Origin: Candidatus Altimarinota bacterium
GTDB taxonomy: Bacteria > Patescibacteriota > Gracilibacteria > BD1-5 > UBA2023
Direction of reading: 5' to 3'
Length of the DNA stretch: 64,000 nucleotides
NCBI GenBank assembly: GCA_028713325.1
Contig: JAQTON010000001.1
Coordinates: forward strand, 385,454-449,453
Shown here piece after piece: positions 1 to 10,645 of the stretch (positions within the stretch are counted from its first letter, which is position 1; each line of letters begins with the position of its first letter). A model generated the notes under the pieces. It was not told the DNA's origin. It worked only from the letters and a program-made list of their open reading frames with translations, and ran no database searches. A program made the position numbers and the translations under genes.

Positions 1-198
1 GAGTGCCAGGCATCCGGAGTTATCAAAGCCGAGATGAATATCATGGGTATCAATACCTCGCCGGCACAGTTCGCGGAACAGATCAAAAAAACAGTGGAAG
101 ATACACGAAAAGGGGAGGCCATAAAAGATGCCGATATCCTGAAGGTTCGCGAAGATCTTCAGAAGACCAGTTCGGTGAGTGATCTTTTTAATTCTTAA
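1..198 (+). CDS. C-terminal end of an unrecognised protein (partial)
   Basis: The first 65 codons of the window are open and end at TAA (196-198). The start lies outside the window. The visible part is polar and probably helical, rich in Lys, Glu and Asp, with no motif I recognise. The next gene starts 24 bases later on the same strand, so the two are likely cotranscribed. No function can be assigned. Confidence 0.6.
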   Translation, partial: ECQASGVIKAEMNIMGINTSPAQFAEQIKKTVEDTRKGEAIKDADILKVREDLQKTSSVSDLFNS

Positions 199-222
199 TA
201 TTTATTTCCTAATAACCTTTTT

Positions 223-657
223 ATGATAGGTAAAATATTTGCGAGCATCGTCCTTATATCGGTTCTCTATGTTTTCGGCGTTTTTTTCGCACCGAATCTG
301 AGCGACAATGTCGCTGAGAAGCTCGGAATCACCTCGGTCAACACTCTTGTCCGTCAGTTGAAAAACGGGGCCGATTCCACTTCCGAAACACTTTTACAGA
401 TCAGGGATGCCTCGGGAGCCATCAATAATGTTCGCGGAATAGTCGATCAGGCAAACGAAAAAATCAACAAGACCACTGAAATGATCAATACCATCCGTCA
501 GACCTGAGAACAGAAGATAGGACAGGTGCAGAAAACGGCCGAGTCCATCAAGAAAGCGGGGGAAGCCATAACAGAGGTACAAAACAATATTTCCAATCTC
601 ACGAGTCTCTCCGGAAGCATTGCTGAAAGCGGAGTGATTACGGGGACGGGAAAATAA
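223..657 (+). CDS. Membrane-anchored coiled-coil protein, unknown function
   Basis: 144 residues when the UGA at 505-507 is read as glycine; the frame then runs to TAA at 655-657. Residues 5-22 form one hydrophobic segment (IFASIVLISVLYVFGVFF). The rest is polar and made of heptad-like stretches such as NEKINKTTEMINTIRQT, which suggests a coiled coil outside the membrane. The layout resembles small membrane-tethered coiled-coil proteins, but I recognise no family. It follows the partial gene by 24 bases and is closed by a strong hairpin terminator. Without the recoded codon the coiled coil would be cut in half. Confidence 0.7.
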
Positions 658-671
658 GAAAATGAGCAGTG

Positions 672-700
672 AAAAACCGGATTTTTTATCCGGTTTTTTT
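672..700 (+). terminator. Rho-independent terminator after the coiled-coil gene
   Basis: The arms AAAACCGGAT and ATCCGGTTTT flank a short T loop and are followed by a T run. It lies 15 bases after the stop codon at 657. Confidence 0.85.
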
Positions 701-780
701 GACTGTCTTTTTGGCTCGCGAAGAAAAATTTTACTTTTCCGGTATTTTCCATACTATTCTCTTGTAGAAAAATACAATCA

Positions 781-892
781 GTCATACTGAACCTGATTCA
801 AGTATCTTCAGCTTTTTCTTAAATAATATGAAAAGATAGCGGAAGATTTTCCCGAAGGCAATCCTTTGGGGTTGAAATGAATTCAAGATGAC
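781..892. repeat. Short element with GTCAT...ATGAC termini
   Basis: The left end GTCATACTGAACCTGATTCA and the reverse complement of the right end GTCATCTTGAATTCATTTCA match over most of their length, so this is a roughly 112-base element with terminal inverted repeats. Similar ends occur at 45073, 47244, 48324 and 53931. No gene lies inside. The 700-921 gap otherwise shows nothing. Confidence 0.55.
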
Positions 893-921
893 AAATCAAT
901 TAATACATCACTCCTTTTCTT

Positions 922-1269
922 ATGAATCTTCTTCAGGCATTCTTCATCGTTTCCGGTTTTATCATCTCCATCATCGCTTTCGATATCGCGAAACGACAGA
1001 AGTTCAATGCACTCCATTTTCTCGTGTTTATCGGAATCGGGGTTGGACTCCTCGTTTTTACGTTTTTTCCAAGTTTTCTGGAAAAAACGGGACAGTTATT
1101 TGGAATTCCCCGCGGTGCGGATGTGCTCGTGTATGTGAGTATTATTTTTCTTTTTTATTTCGTCCTTCTCCTTCTCAATAAATCGGAAAAGAATCGTGAA
1201 GACATCACCCGGCTTGTTCGGGAAATAGGGGTTTTAGAAGATAAACTTCACCAGCATGACCATAAATAA
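922..1269 (+). CDS. DUF2304-family membrane protein
   Basis: 115 residues with no UGA. Three hydrophobic segments (about residues 3-20, 30-48 and 64-85) are followed by a charged tail with the pattern LLLNKSEKNREDITRLVREI. This organisation, and a GT2 glycosyltransferase immediately downstream, fit the DUF2304 family, whose members commonly sit beside polyprenol-linked glycosyltransferases. Its role is not established; an auxiliary part in membrane-linked sugar transfer is an inference from context. A short palindromic repeat separates it from the next gene. Confidence 0.7.
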   Translation: MNLLQAFFIVSGFIISIIAFDIAKRQKFNALHFLVFIGIGVGLLVFTFFPSFLEKTGQLFGIPRGADVLVYVSIIFLFYFVLLLLNKSEKNREDITRLVREIGVLEDKLHQHDHK

Positions 1270-1312
1270 AAATAGAGAAGTTTATAGAAAATGATGAAAT
1301 TTACATGAAAAA

Positions 1313-1369
1313 CGAGTACCGGAGCGAGCTGTACTAAATAGTACAGTGAGTGATGGAGCGGAGTTTTGA
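1313..1369 (+). repeat. REP-like palindromic repeat, copy 1
   Basis: CGAGTACCGGAGCGAG is followed by a GTAC...GTAC palindrome and by GGAGCGGAGTTTTGAAT. The same pattern occurs in reverse orientation at 23173-23228 and 23794-23850. This copy runs into the start codon of the next gene. Confidence 0.5.
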
Positions 1370-2092
1370 ATGAAAAGTTCGCATTTTATAAAACCTTCTG
1401 AGATTATCTTTTTGATAAGAGCCTACAACGAAGCTTCGCGTATCGCTCCGGTTATAGAGTCGATTTTACATGCGGGTTTTATTCATATCCTCGTGGTGGA
1501 CGACGGATCGAAAGACGACACTCTCGAGGTATTGTCGCAGTTTCCGATCCTCCATGTCGTGCATCATCCGTTCAATCGATGAGGCGGTGCGGCACTCGAA
1601 ACCGGGTTTGAGTATATTCGCCGTAACGGAGAGGAAATGGGTATCGAGTATGTCGTGACTTTCGACGCGGACGGACAACATCACATCGAGGATATACCGG
1701 CTTTTATCAAGGCTTTTCAGAAAGATCCGTCGCTTGATCTCGTTCTCGGTTCCCGCTTCATCGTCAAAACCCACAGCAATGTCCCTTTTTTCCGGAGACT
1801 CATCCTCCTCGGCGGGCAGTTCTTTACTCTCTTTATCAGCGGAGTATGGTTGACGGACGCACATAACGGATACCGCATGATGCGACTCGAAGCGGTAAAA
1901 AAGATTCGCCTCACTATGGACGGAATGGAATACGGTTCGGAGTTCGTCGATGAGATGCGAAACCAAAAGTGCCGATTCGCGGAAGTGCCGGTCAATGTCA
2001 CCTATACGGAGGATACTCTTGCGAAGGGTCAGCACCTCGGAGGTGCCTGGAGAATCGTCACGAAGATGCTTTGGAAGAAGTTTTTTAATTAA
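1370..2092 (+). CDS. GT2-family glycosyltransferase (dolichol-phosphate-mannose-synthase-like)
   Basis: 240 residues with one UGA (1580-1582) read as glycine. The GT-A fold motifs are clear: AYNEASRIAPVIESI near residue 20, the acceptor motif VVDDGSKDDT near 42, HPFNRGGGAALETG near 65 where the first G is UGA, and FDADGQHH near 95. Together these match polyprenyl-phosphate hexosyl transferases, which move a sugar from a nucleotide donor to a lipid phosphate at the inner membrane. There is no C-terminal membrane domain, so the adjacent DUF2304 protein may supply the membrane link (inference). The donor sugar cannot be read from the sequence. Confidence 0.9.
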
Positions 2093-2102
2093 AGTAAAGT
2101 AC

Positions 2103-3284
2103 ATGAAAAAAGGAATAAAAGTACTCAAATTTCTCCCATATTTTCCTCCCCACAAGGGATGATTGGAGGTTCATGTTCAGGAATGGAGTAGATGGTGGGT
2201 TCGATCCGGATACGGGGAAGTGCTGAATATTACCTTCTCTGTTTGACAGTCGGAAGGTGTTTTCGAGTATAGTGAGAATGGGTATCGTGTCATCATACTC
2301 CCTGCATTTGATCTGGTTCCGAACTTTCCTTTTCCTACTTTCTGGACTCGGGATTTTTGGAGAGGATTGAACGAGGCGAAAAAGTTTGGAGCCGACATTA
2401 TTAATACGCACACCAGGTTTTTTCTCTCGAGCCTCATCGGATGAATATTTGCAAAAATATACCGGATTCCGTGGATTCATATCGAACATGGTTCCGATTA
2501 CGTACGACTCGATTCCTCCTTTAAGACCTGGATTGCTTGGGTATTTGATCAAATAATAGGACGATGGATATTTTGGTCCGCAGATGCTGTTATCCCTATA
2601 AGCGAGGCGTGTAAGAAATTCGTGGGATGGTTTATTACCCGTGAAATGTCCGTCTTCTATCGTTGATTGGATGTGGTTGAAACTGGGATCGACAAGAGTC
2701 TTTCGGATATAAAAGATAAATTTCCATGAAAGATTATCGTCGGATTCATTGGGCGCCTCTATAAATGGAAGAATGTCGAGAGTTTCATTCGTGCCTATTA
2801 CGAGCTGGATACGAAAATACGGAAGAAAATCCAGCCGGTTATCGTCGGGTATGGAGAAGATCTCGAAAGACTCAAGATACTTGATCGGGATAATAAATTT
2901 TATTTCACCGGATGAAAGAATAGTTCGATTGATATTGCAACCCAGAGCCAGTTCGATATTCATATCCATTCCTCGTCCCCTGGATGAGGACTCGCGACCA
3001 CTCTCTTACAGGCGATGTACCTCGGTTGCTTCATAGTTGCAACACCGTATGAAGGAGCGGATGAAGTGATCGTGAATGGTGAGAATGGCATCCTCCTGAA
3101 TGGAGATAGTGTGGATGATATTCGAGAGGGAATTATACAGGCAATAACAGAACTGGAGCCGAAACGTGAAACATTCGCGCGGCTCAATGCCAATATTATC
3201 GTAGAGCGTTTTAGTTGGAGTTGAAACATAAAAAAATACTTTCATTTCTTTAACCAGTTTTTACAAACATGAAAAAAATTATAG
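2103..3284 (+). CDS. GT4-family glycosyltransferase
   Basis: 393 residues with about nine UGA codons read as glycine. The N-terminal donor-side signature FPPHKGGLEVHVQEW and the C-terminal SPGGGLATTLLQAM and ATPYEGADEVIVNGENGIL belong to retaining GT4 enzymes of the GT-B fold. UGA codes the second G of KGG and one G of PGGG. The enzyme should add a sugar to a growing surface glycan in the cytoplasm. The true stop is TAG at 3282-3284. The start codon of the next gene lies inside this frame at 3269, giving a 16-base overlap and probable translational coupling. Confidence 0.9.
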
Positions 3285-4120
3285 AATTCCTTTTGAAGAT
3301 AAAGGCCACGAAAGTAATGATCGCGATCGTGAGCAGTATCATACAATGAGTATCTCCTTCTTTATGGAAGAAAATAGAGACCCATTTTTATAATCCCTAT
3401 GATTTCGATGAGAGAAATATCGAATACTCGAAATGAATTTTTACAAGAGTCGCAGATTTTTGCAAAAAATATGATTTCCCAATCGATGAGAAAGATTTCC
3501 TCGAGCTTGGTCCCTGAGGGTTCCTTGGTACTGGAGCGTTTTTGAAAAAAGCTGGAGCAGCATCGTACAGTGTGGTTGATAGTGTGAATCATTTCGAGAA
3601 GCTCGATGCAAAAACTATTGGCTACTACCAGACCATTGACCCGAGTTTTTTAAATAGAGATACATTTAATGATACATTTGTTCATATTCTCAAATATAAT
3701 GAGCAGGGGATTCAATGCACAAATGAGAGTATAGATGTAGTGTTCTCCAATGCAGTATATGAGCACGTATCAAATCCGGCAGAATCTATACAGGATCTCG
3801 CTCGGATTACAAGAAAGGGGGGAATAGGTATCCATCAGATCGATTACCGCGACCATATTTTCGATCAAAAATCTCTCTTTTTCCTCACAGTTCCGAAATT
3901 CTTATTTGATCTGCTTTTTAAGAATTGTGGTGGGTGGACGAATCTCAAACGTCATTCATTTTTTAGGGAAGCGTTTATAAAGAATGGATTTGAGATTCTC
4001 GAAGAGATACCACAGAGTGAGTATAGTCGAGAGCATATTGCGAAGTATCGAGAGAAACTTTCGCTCTCTCTCGAAGATCTGTCCACTTCCTCTGGGTGTT
4101 TTGTAGTTCGCAAAAAATAA
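3269..4120 (+). CDS. SAM-dependent methyltransferase
   Basis: 283 residues. Motif I reads DFLELGPGGFLGTG (about residues 75-88) and the glycine after PG-, coded by UGA at 3513-3515, sits in the SAM-binding loop. The later motif SIDVVFSNAVYEHVSNP, followed by ARITRKGGIGIHQIDY, is typical of class I methyltransferases of the type-11/12 kind. Three UGA codons split the N-terminal third if read as stops. It overlaps the GT4 gene upstream and is followed 4 bases later by another GT4 gene, so it is part of the glycan operon and probably methylates a sugar (inference). Confidence 0.85.
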
Positions 4121-4124
4121 CTTT

Positions 4125-5243
4125 ATGACTCGAAAAAAGATCTATTTCCTGATAAATTCACTCGGTGCCGGTGGTGCAGAGAGGGTGGTGAGCAATCTCG
4201 CCACAAATCTTTCTTGAACGCATGATATCACCATCATCACCCTCAAAGAGGATAGATTTTTTGATCTGCCCGAAAATGTCAAACATTTACCTCTATCTCG
4301 TGCCAAGAATAATCTCGTAATGGTGGCTCTTATTCCTTGGTTTTATTTCCAACTGAGACGTTTGCTTCCAGAGTATGACAATGGGGTGAGTTTTCTCGAG
4401 ATATCGAACTTCCTTCACATCTTCATTCGGAAAGATGCGATAATATCTTTCCGAATCCACATTGATTTCTTCCGTGGATTTGTAGGGTCTGTATATCGCT
4501 TACTTATCAAACTGCTCTATCCGAAGGCAGGGAAAATCATCGTAAACTCAGAAGAGAATCGGTATGATCTTGCCGAGTTTCTCCATATATCAATTGATCG
4601 TATTGTTACTCTCTATAATCCGATTTCGATGGCGGAAATAGAACAGAAAAGAAAAGAGTCCGCTGAGGACTGGATTTTGGAGAAGACAAAGGGCAAGAAG
4701 GTCTTTGTAACCACAGGTCGTCTGGAATGGCAGAAACACCATGAAATCATCATTTGAGCATTTCAGAGGCTCTATTGATCGGGAGAACATGATTTTATAT
4801 GGCTCGTTATAGGAGATGGAGTGGAACGGAATCGGCTGGAGAAAATGGTTTCGGAGTCCTGATTGCAGGAAAATATAATATTTCTCGGAACACAACGAAA
4901 TGTTTTCAAGTACCTGAATGTTGCGGATTATTTCCTCTATGCATCCGAGATAGAATGATTCCCGAATGTGCTCATAGAAGCTATGGCGTGCAACCTTCCG
5001 ATTATTACAAGTGATTTCAAGAGTGGGGCAAGAGAGTGTGTTCTTGGAGAATATAATAAAAACTTGAAAATTGAAAAATATCCATATCATTGATCGAACT
5101 GAGTTTTGCTTGAGCTCAATGATTTCGAAGAGGGGTTTGTTAAGGTTTATAAGAGTATAACCAAGGTGAAGCAAAATAAATCAGGTTTTGAAAGATTTGA
5201 AACTGGTATGGTTTCTGAAAGGTGGCTTGAGTTATTTAGATAA
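4125..5243 (+). CDS. GT4-family glycosyltransferase
   Basis: 372 residues. The start MTRKKIYFLINSLGAGGAERVV carries the GT4 N-terminal glycine loop GAGGAERV. Residues near 200 read TTGRLEWQKHHE, and the nucleotide-binding signature YASEIEGFPNVLIEAMA contains a UGA-coded glycine exactly where the family has EGFPN. Several further UGA codons lie in the C-terminal half. The gene sits 4 bases after the methyltransferase and belongs to the same operon. The last 40 residues are lower in GC than the rest and lead into the AT-rich genes that follow. Confidence 0.9.
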
Positions 5244-5289
5244 TATAATATATGTTCTTTTGGATTTAATTCTTTAATCTATTAATATA

Positions 5290-6018
5290 ATGACACCATT
5301 AAGTTTGCTTCGATGATTATATCTAGCTTTTTTTAAAAAAGATGAATATTATCGTTTCTTAATTTCAGAAAAAATCTGATCATTATTTTATGATAAACTT
5401 GTTTATTGAGAATTTGGTAAACTTTTTCTAAATAATCTTCCGTTTATTAAAGACTACAGAAAATTCGAATGATGAAACAATCATTCATTGGATAGGAAAT
5501 GGGCTGTTGTGGAATTTTTGAAATTAACAAAATGACTTGATGGGGATACTGTTGAGTGTTGATGTTTTAAGGGTGCCACATCATATTTTATTTTAAAAAA
5601 TATTAATCCAAATAAGAATCATCATATTTTTGATTCATTTGATGGCTTAAGTGAGCCAAATGAAATAGATTGAATGCATTGGAAAAAATGAGACTTAGTG
5701 TCTACAGAGGATGAAACTAGAAGAAATCTTTCAGAATTTAATAATGTGAAGTACTATAAATGATGGATTCCTGAAAGATTTAACGAAGTTGAGAACTTAA
5801 AATTTAGTTTTGTTCATTTGGATGTAGATCTATACGAACCCACAAGAGATAGTTTGGATTTCTTCTATCCTAGATTACAGAAATGAGGAATAATAATTTG
5901 TGATGATTCTGGATTTATAACTTGTCCTTGAGCAACAAAAGCCATGAATGAATTTGCTGAAGAGAATCATATAGAAATCTTAAATCTTCCTACATGACAA
6001 TGAATCATTATTAAATAA
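5290..6018 (+). CDS. TylF/macrocin-O-methyltransferase-like protein
   Basis: 242 residues with 14 UGA codons against 6 GGN codons for glycine by hand count, an unusual bias. Conserved stretches include VECGCFKGATSYFI (SAM loop), HIFDSFDGLSEP, YKGWIPERF, FVHLDVDLYEPTRDSLDFF and GGIIICDDSG, the order seen in the TylF family of metal-dependent O-methyltransferases acting on sugars. It therefore probably O-methylates a glycan residue. The base composition is far richer in A+T than the flanking genes, which points to separate ancestry from another UGA-glycine organism (inference). The next gene starts 14 bases downstream. Confidence 0.85.
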
Positions 6019-6032
6019 TTAAATAATAAATT

Positions 6033-6728
6033 ATGTCCGATAATACATTATGGGATTACCATCAAAAGGAAAATAGAAAACACTTGGTTAGTGGTCATCC
6101 AAGACAAGAAATACTACTAAAGTATATAAAAAAATACTTGAGAAAAGGATCCAAAATTATGGAAATCGGTTTTGGTGATTGATTTCTTTTAAACAAACTT
6201 GCTAGTAGCTGATTTGAAGTAATGTGACAAGACATATCTGGAGAAAACATTCAAATATCTAAATGACTTTTTTGAGAAAAGATAGACTTTTTACTCTGAG
6301 ATACTTCATGAAAAATTCTGACTAAAGATGAATCTTTAGATTGATTCATAGCATTAGAGGTTTTAGAACATATGGATGATGCCCAATTACATATATGTAT
6401 TAGTGAAATAAATAGAGTTTTAAAAAAAGGATGACTTGCATTTATAACTGTGCCAGCTAAAGAAAATCTAAAAAATTATGAATGCATATGTCCAAACTGT
6501 TCAGAGGTTTTTCACAGATGGTGACATAAGCAATGTTTTGATATGCCAAAATTAAAAAATAGTTTCAATAAATTTTGAATTTTAGTATGTAAAGAGTTTT
6601 TTATTAGACATGTTGGTAAAAATTTTATTGAAAATTCTATTGGATGGATAATGTTTTTTTTGAGAAATATCTTGAATTTTTTCATAGATATTGATAATAA
6701 AAGTTATTTATTGATTATTAAAAAATAA
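6033..6728 (+). CDS. SAM-dependent methyltransferase with CPNC motif
   Basis: 231 residues with 11 UGA and 8 GGN glycines by hand count. Motif I is IMEIGFGDGFLLNKL, followed by FIALEVLEHMDD and INRVLKKGGLAFITVPA, the class I methyltransferase order. After the core lies CICPNCSEVFHRWGHKQCF; the cysteines and histidines could bind zinc, and such an insert is common in Methyltransf_23-like proteins of polysaccharide loci. The C-terminus is hydrophobic (residues about 205-222). The gene is AT-rich like its neighbours. Its stop and the stop of the convergent gene on the other strand are one base apart. Confidence 0.8.
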
Positions 6729-6729
6729 T

Positions 6730-7872
6730 TTATATAACGTTAACCCAATTTTTAATAGTTGCTTCAATTTCAAAATCCTTAGTTCTTTCTAAGGATTTTT
6801 GTTTGTAGTTGCCTCTTAACTGTTCGTCCTCGTATATCAACATCATTGCCTTAGTCAAGGTTTCTTTGTTTCAACTTGGCGTTAGTATGCCATAATCACA
6901 ATGTTCCAAAGTGTTAACTGCCAGAAAATTTTTTACTTCATTTTTTAGTATTTCTTTCGGACCAGTTTTGCAATCAGTTGAAATAACTGGTAATCAACAG
7001 GCCATTGCTTCAATAATAACATTAGGGAATCATTCAAAGAGACTACTGAGTACAAAACAGTCAGAGTTTGATAGATATTTATAAGGATTATTAGTATTTC
7101 ATACGAAAATAACATTCTCATTTATTCATAGACTTGCAGATAGATCTATTAAATCTTGTTTTAATGGTCATTCTCATAAGATAAGTAGTCGTGTGGAAGG
7201 ATGAATGTTATGCACTGTATGAAATGCTCGAATAAGAAGTTGTTGATTTTTTTGTTCTAAAAGTCTCCCAATTGTAATAAAAGTGAAGTGATTTTTATAT
7301 GAAACATCTCCAGGTATTAACTCTTCCTGAATTTTATCTTTCACAAAAAATGTATCTATACCATTGTATATGGTCTCGATATTTTTGAATTTTATGCCGT
7401 AGTTTTGTATGAGGTTATCTTTTTCTTCTTTTGATACGGGTATTACCATATCAGCAAATCTATAAAGTATATAGATAAGAGATTTGTATAAATTTCCATA
7501 GGTTTCTTCGATGGAAGCTCTTATGGAGACTAGTGTACGTGATTGATTTCCAAATAATTTACTGAGTATATTCGGAAAATTGGATTCTTCCATAAATGAG
7601 ATAGAGGAATCTATATCATATTGTTTGCAGATACGGCTTATATGATAGGCTCTATGGAAGAATTTATAGAATTTTATGAAAATATTATCAGTAGGGGATT
7701 CATTGAGGCATATTTTCTGTCAGAGAACTGAATGTTCAGTGGAGGTATTATAGAAAGTTAAATATGATACATTATATCATTTTTCAGACAATTTGTTTCA
7801 TACAGTAGTTGCCACTTTTTCAGCACCTCATCATAACTTAAGAGAAGAAATGGCTATGAGTATATTTTTCAT
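6730..7872 (-). CDS. GT4-family glycosyltransferase
   Basis: 380 residues on the minus strand, with UGA-coded glycines in the N-terminal LKLGGGAEKVA loop. The middle carries IYNGIDTFFV and TIGRLLEQKNQQLLIRAF, and the C-terminal donor site reads LFEGFPNVIIEAMACGLPVI, both hallmarks of GT4 enzymes. It is AT-rich, with many UGA glycines, like the two genes it converges with. It leads 5 bases after the start-proximal methyltransferase gene on the same strand and probably belongs to the minus-strand operon running from 12599 down to 6730. Confidence 0.9.
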
Positions 7873-7877
7873 AAATT

Positions 7878-8732
7878 TTATTTTTTAACAAAGAGAAGTT
7901 CATTACATCCGATACTTCTCGCTCTAAAGGTATTTGTCATCGCATATCAGAGGTCTGTATAGAACTTCTCAAGCTCTTCTACACTCGCATATTCATACGG
8001 ATGCCCACCGAGCCAGTCCTCTATATCTCGGAAGAAATCCATTCATCGCATAGATTCGCTCTTATACTCGCGGATATAGCGAATCGGATTGATTCCATTG
8101 GTTAGGAGTCCAAGGATGTAGTAAGAGGTGTAGATGAGTTTGAAAAGGGGCCGTATCAAGCGATTTTTCGCATAGATTCTTTTAATCTTCTCCCAAAAAC
8201 CACTGGTTCATTCGATGAGTATATTCGATTTGTTATAGATTGCAATATACAGGAGACCACCAACATCGACCAATTTTGATATATTCGCGAGTCATTTCCA
8301 CATGTTCCCGGTATGGTGGATTACTCCCCAGCTATAAACGATATCGAATTTTCAGAGACTCGAGACAAATTCCTCATCAAGAATTGACCCCTTCTGAATC
8401 TCCCATATATCCTCAGATATCTCGTACTTTTTACGTAGAATTTTAGCACACTCGATACTATTGTCATCGATATCCACACTCAATACCTTTTTGGCTCAAA
8501 GCAGGACAAAACAGAGCGACATAAGCCCGCTCCCGGAACCGAAATCGATAACCGTTTTTCCGGTGATATCGTTCTTAATAAAGTTCTGTAAGTGTTCTTG
8601 TGCTTTTGCTACCTTGGACTCATCAAGAGTTTCTAGAAACAATTTCCAATTCTCTCAGAAGCTGAAGTTTTCCTTGTAAGAATTCTCGTAGAGTTCGGCA
8701 TTATTGAATTGACTTGATCGAGAGTGTGTCAT
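7878..8732 (-). CDS. SAM-dependent methyltransferase
   Basis: 284 residues. TVIDFGSGSGLMSLCF is motif I, VLSVDIDDNSIECA is the acidic SAM-ribose-binding strand, and IVYSWGVIHHTGNMWKGLANI followed by VGGLLYIAIYN completes a class I methyltransferase fold. About seven glycines are UGA. The C-terminal 120 residues have no motif I know. It lies between asnB (4 bases upstream) and a GT4 gene (5 bases downstream), so its substrate is probably a glycan or its lipid carrier (inference). Confidence 0.85.
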
Positions 8733-8736
8733 ATTT

Positions 8737-10641
8737 TTAGGTGTGTTTTATATAAATATTATACCATTTGATAAATAAAAACATGCGAACTTTTGCCACA
8801 TTGAATACGGAGTTATTTTTTGTGAGAACTTCTTCTGTGTAGAATCGATACCATTCAGGAGAAAGGATATTTTCTCTATGAAGTTCTTCTATTCCACTGC
8901 GAATCTCCTGCATATGTTTTTCTGCCAGTATCCAGTCCTTGATTGGTGGTTCGAATCCTTGTTTTCCGCGATTCCATATCGCTTCCGGAACGATATCGCA
9001 GATAATATCTCGCATAAGAATTTTTGTCTTTCTCCAGTTTACTTTCCACTTCACTGGAATCTTTCGAGCATATGCTATGAAACGATAGTCGAGGAAAGGG
9101 GAGCGAATCTCAAGAGAACATGACATACTGGCGCGATCGGTTTTGACGAGGAAATTATCCCCGAGCGTATTATAGAGGAGATCATAGTCGATGAGCGCCT
9201 GGGTGAAGTCACCATTTGTCCGCTCGAGACAGTATCGGAGTTTTTCTCTTGTCCACTCTTGAAAGACTTTTGGTTTATAGAGAGAGGTTCCTGCAATTTC
9301 AGCGTAAAAGCTTTCTTTTGGCAAGAGTGATACTCGCATCGCCTCCTTGAGCTTCGATAATACAGAGAGATTATTTCCGGTCTTCGGAATGATAGTATGG
9401 AGCATGGTTCGTATCCACATTGGGATCTTTCGTATCACTGACATCTGGGCACCAATCTGGTGCATCATATATCCACCAAATACTTCATCTCCTCCATCTC
9501 AGGAGAGGCTCACGGTAACATGTTGTCTTGCAAGTTTTGAGACGAAGGTTGTTGGGAAATTTGAGTAATCTCCGAATGGTTCATCATAGATTTGGGGGAT
9601 CTCATCGATCATAGATTCAAAATGTTCTTTTTTGAAGTATGCATGATGATGATTCGTACCGAAAGCATCTTTTACTATATTGATATACGGAGTCTCATCA
9701 TACTTCCCTTCAAATCCTATCGAGAACGTATGGAGATGTTCTTTTTTAACGAATTTTGTCATCTCGGCCACGACACTGGAGCTGTCGAGTCCTCAGGAGA
9801 GAAATGCTCCGACGGGGACGTCCGCGAACATTCGTATTTTTGTCGCATTTTCGAGGAGGTTTTTTCCTTCTTGGATGAGTGCTTTGCGATCATAGCTTGG
9901 CGTATAGTAGGGGATTTCGTAATAGCGTTCGTTACGAATTGCAAGAGTCTTGGTATCGATTATAAGACTGTGTCCCGCTTCGATTTTTCGGACATTTGTA
10001 TAGATACTCCATGGAGCCGGGATAAATCCAGTCGTGAAGTAGAAATCAACTGCCTCTGGATCGATTTCTTGAGGAATATTATGTGTAAGTATTCCTTTGA
10101 TCTCACTCGAGAAGATAAAGTATTCTCCATCATGATAATAGTAAAACGGCTTTTTCCCGAATCGATCCCGCGAACACAAAAGGATATCGTTTTTCTCATC
10201 ATAGAGAGCAAGTGCCCACATTCCATTGAATCGATTAACACAATAGGCTCCCCATTCGAGGTAGCTTGCGAGAATGACTTCTGTGTCCGAATGAGTGGAG
10301 AAATGATACCCGAGAGCTACGAGCTCGTTTTTAAGGTCGTGGAAGTTATAGATTTCTCCGTTGAAAACAAGTGCAAGGCTCTGATCGTCCGATGGATGAA
10401 AAACACTGGAATGGGTTCCAGATTCTTTTGTATAGAACATCGGTTGATGTCCAGCAGGAGAGAGGTCCACAATCGAGAGACGGACATGTCAGAGTCCAAG
10501 AGTTCTATTATTTTTTTCGTGCATAAAAACACCCTGATCATCCGGACCTCGATGTCGAATCGAGGCATTCATGTTCTCAAGCAACTGGATTGCGGTATTT
10601 TCTGAGATATTTTGTTTCAAAAAGCCATTGATTCCACACAT
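8737..10641 (-). CDS. asnB: Asparagine synthetase (glutamine-hydrolysing)
   Basis: 634 residues, the family's usual length. The first codons give MCGINGF, with Cys2 as the glutaminase nucleophile, and NASIRHRGPDDQG follows. The synthetase half begins at VGAFLSGGLDSSSVVAE, the PP-loop, where the first G of SGG is UGA; SLSGDGGDEVFGGY also uses UGA. These two invariant glycines are the clearest proof of recoding in the window. In polysaccharide loci AsnB-like enzymes often transfer amide nitrogen to sugar acids, so its substrate may be a uronic acid made by the neighbouring epimerase and dehydrogenase rather than aspartate (inference). Confidence 0.95.
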
Positions 10642-10645
10642 GGGT

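Noticed and set aside
9592-10605. 337-codon open frame on the plus strand
   Set aside because: Antisense of asnB, whose catalytic residues are complete.
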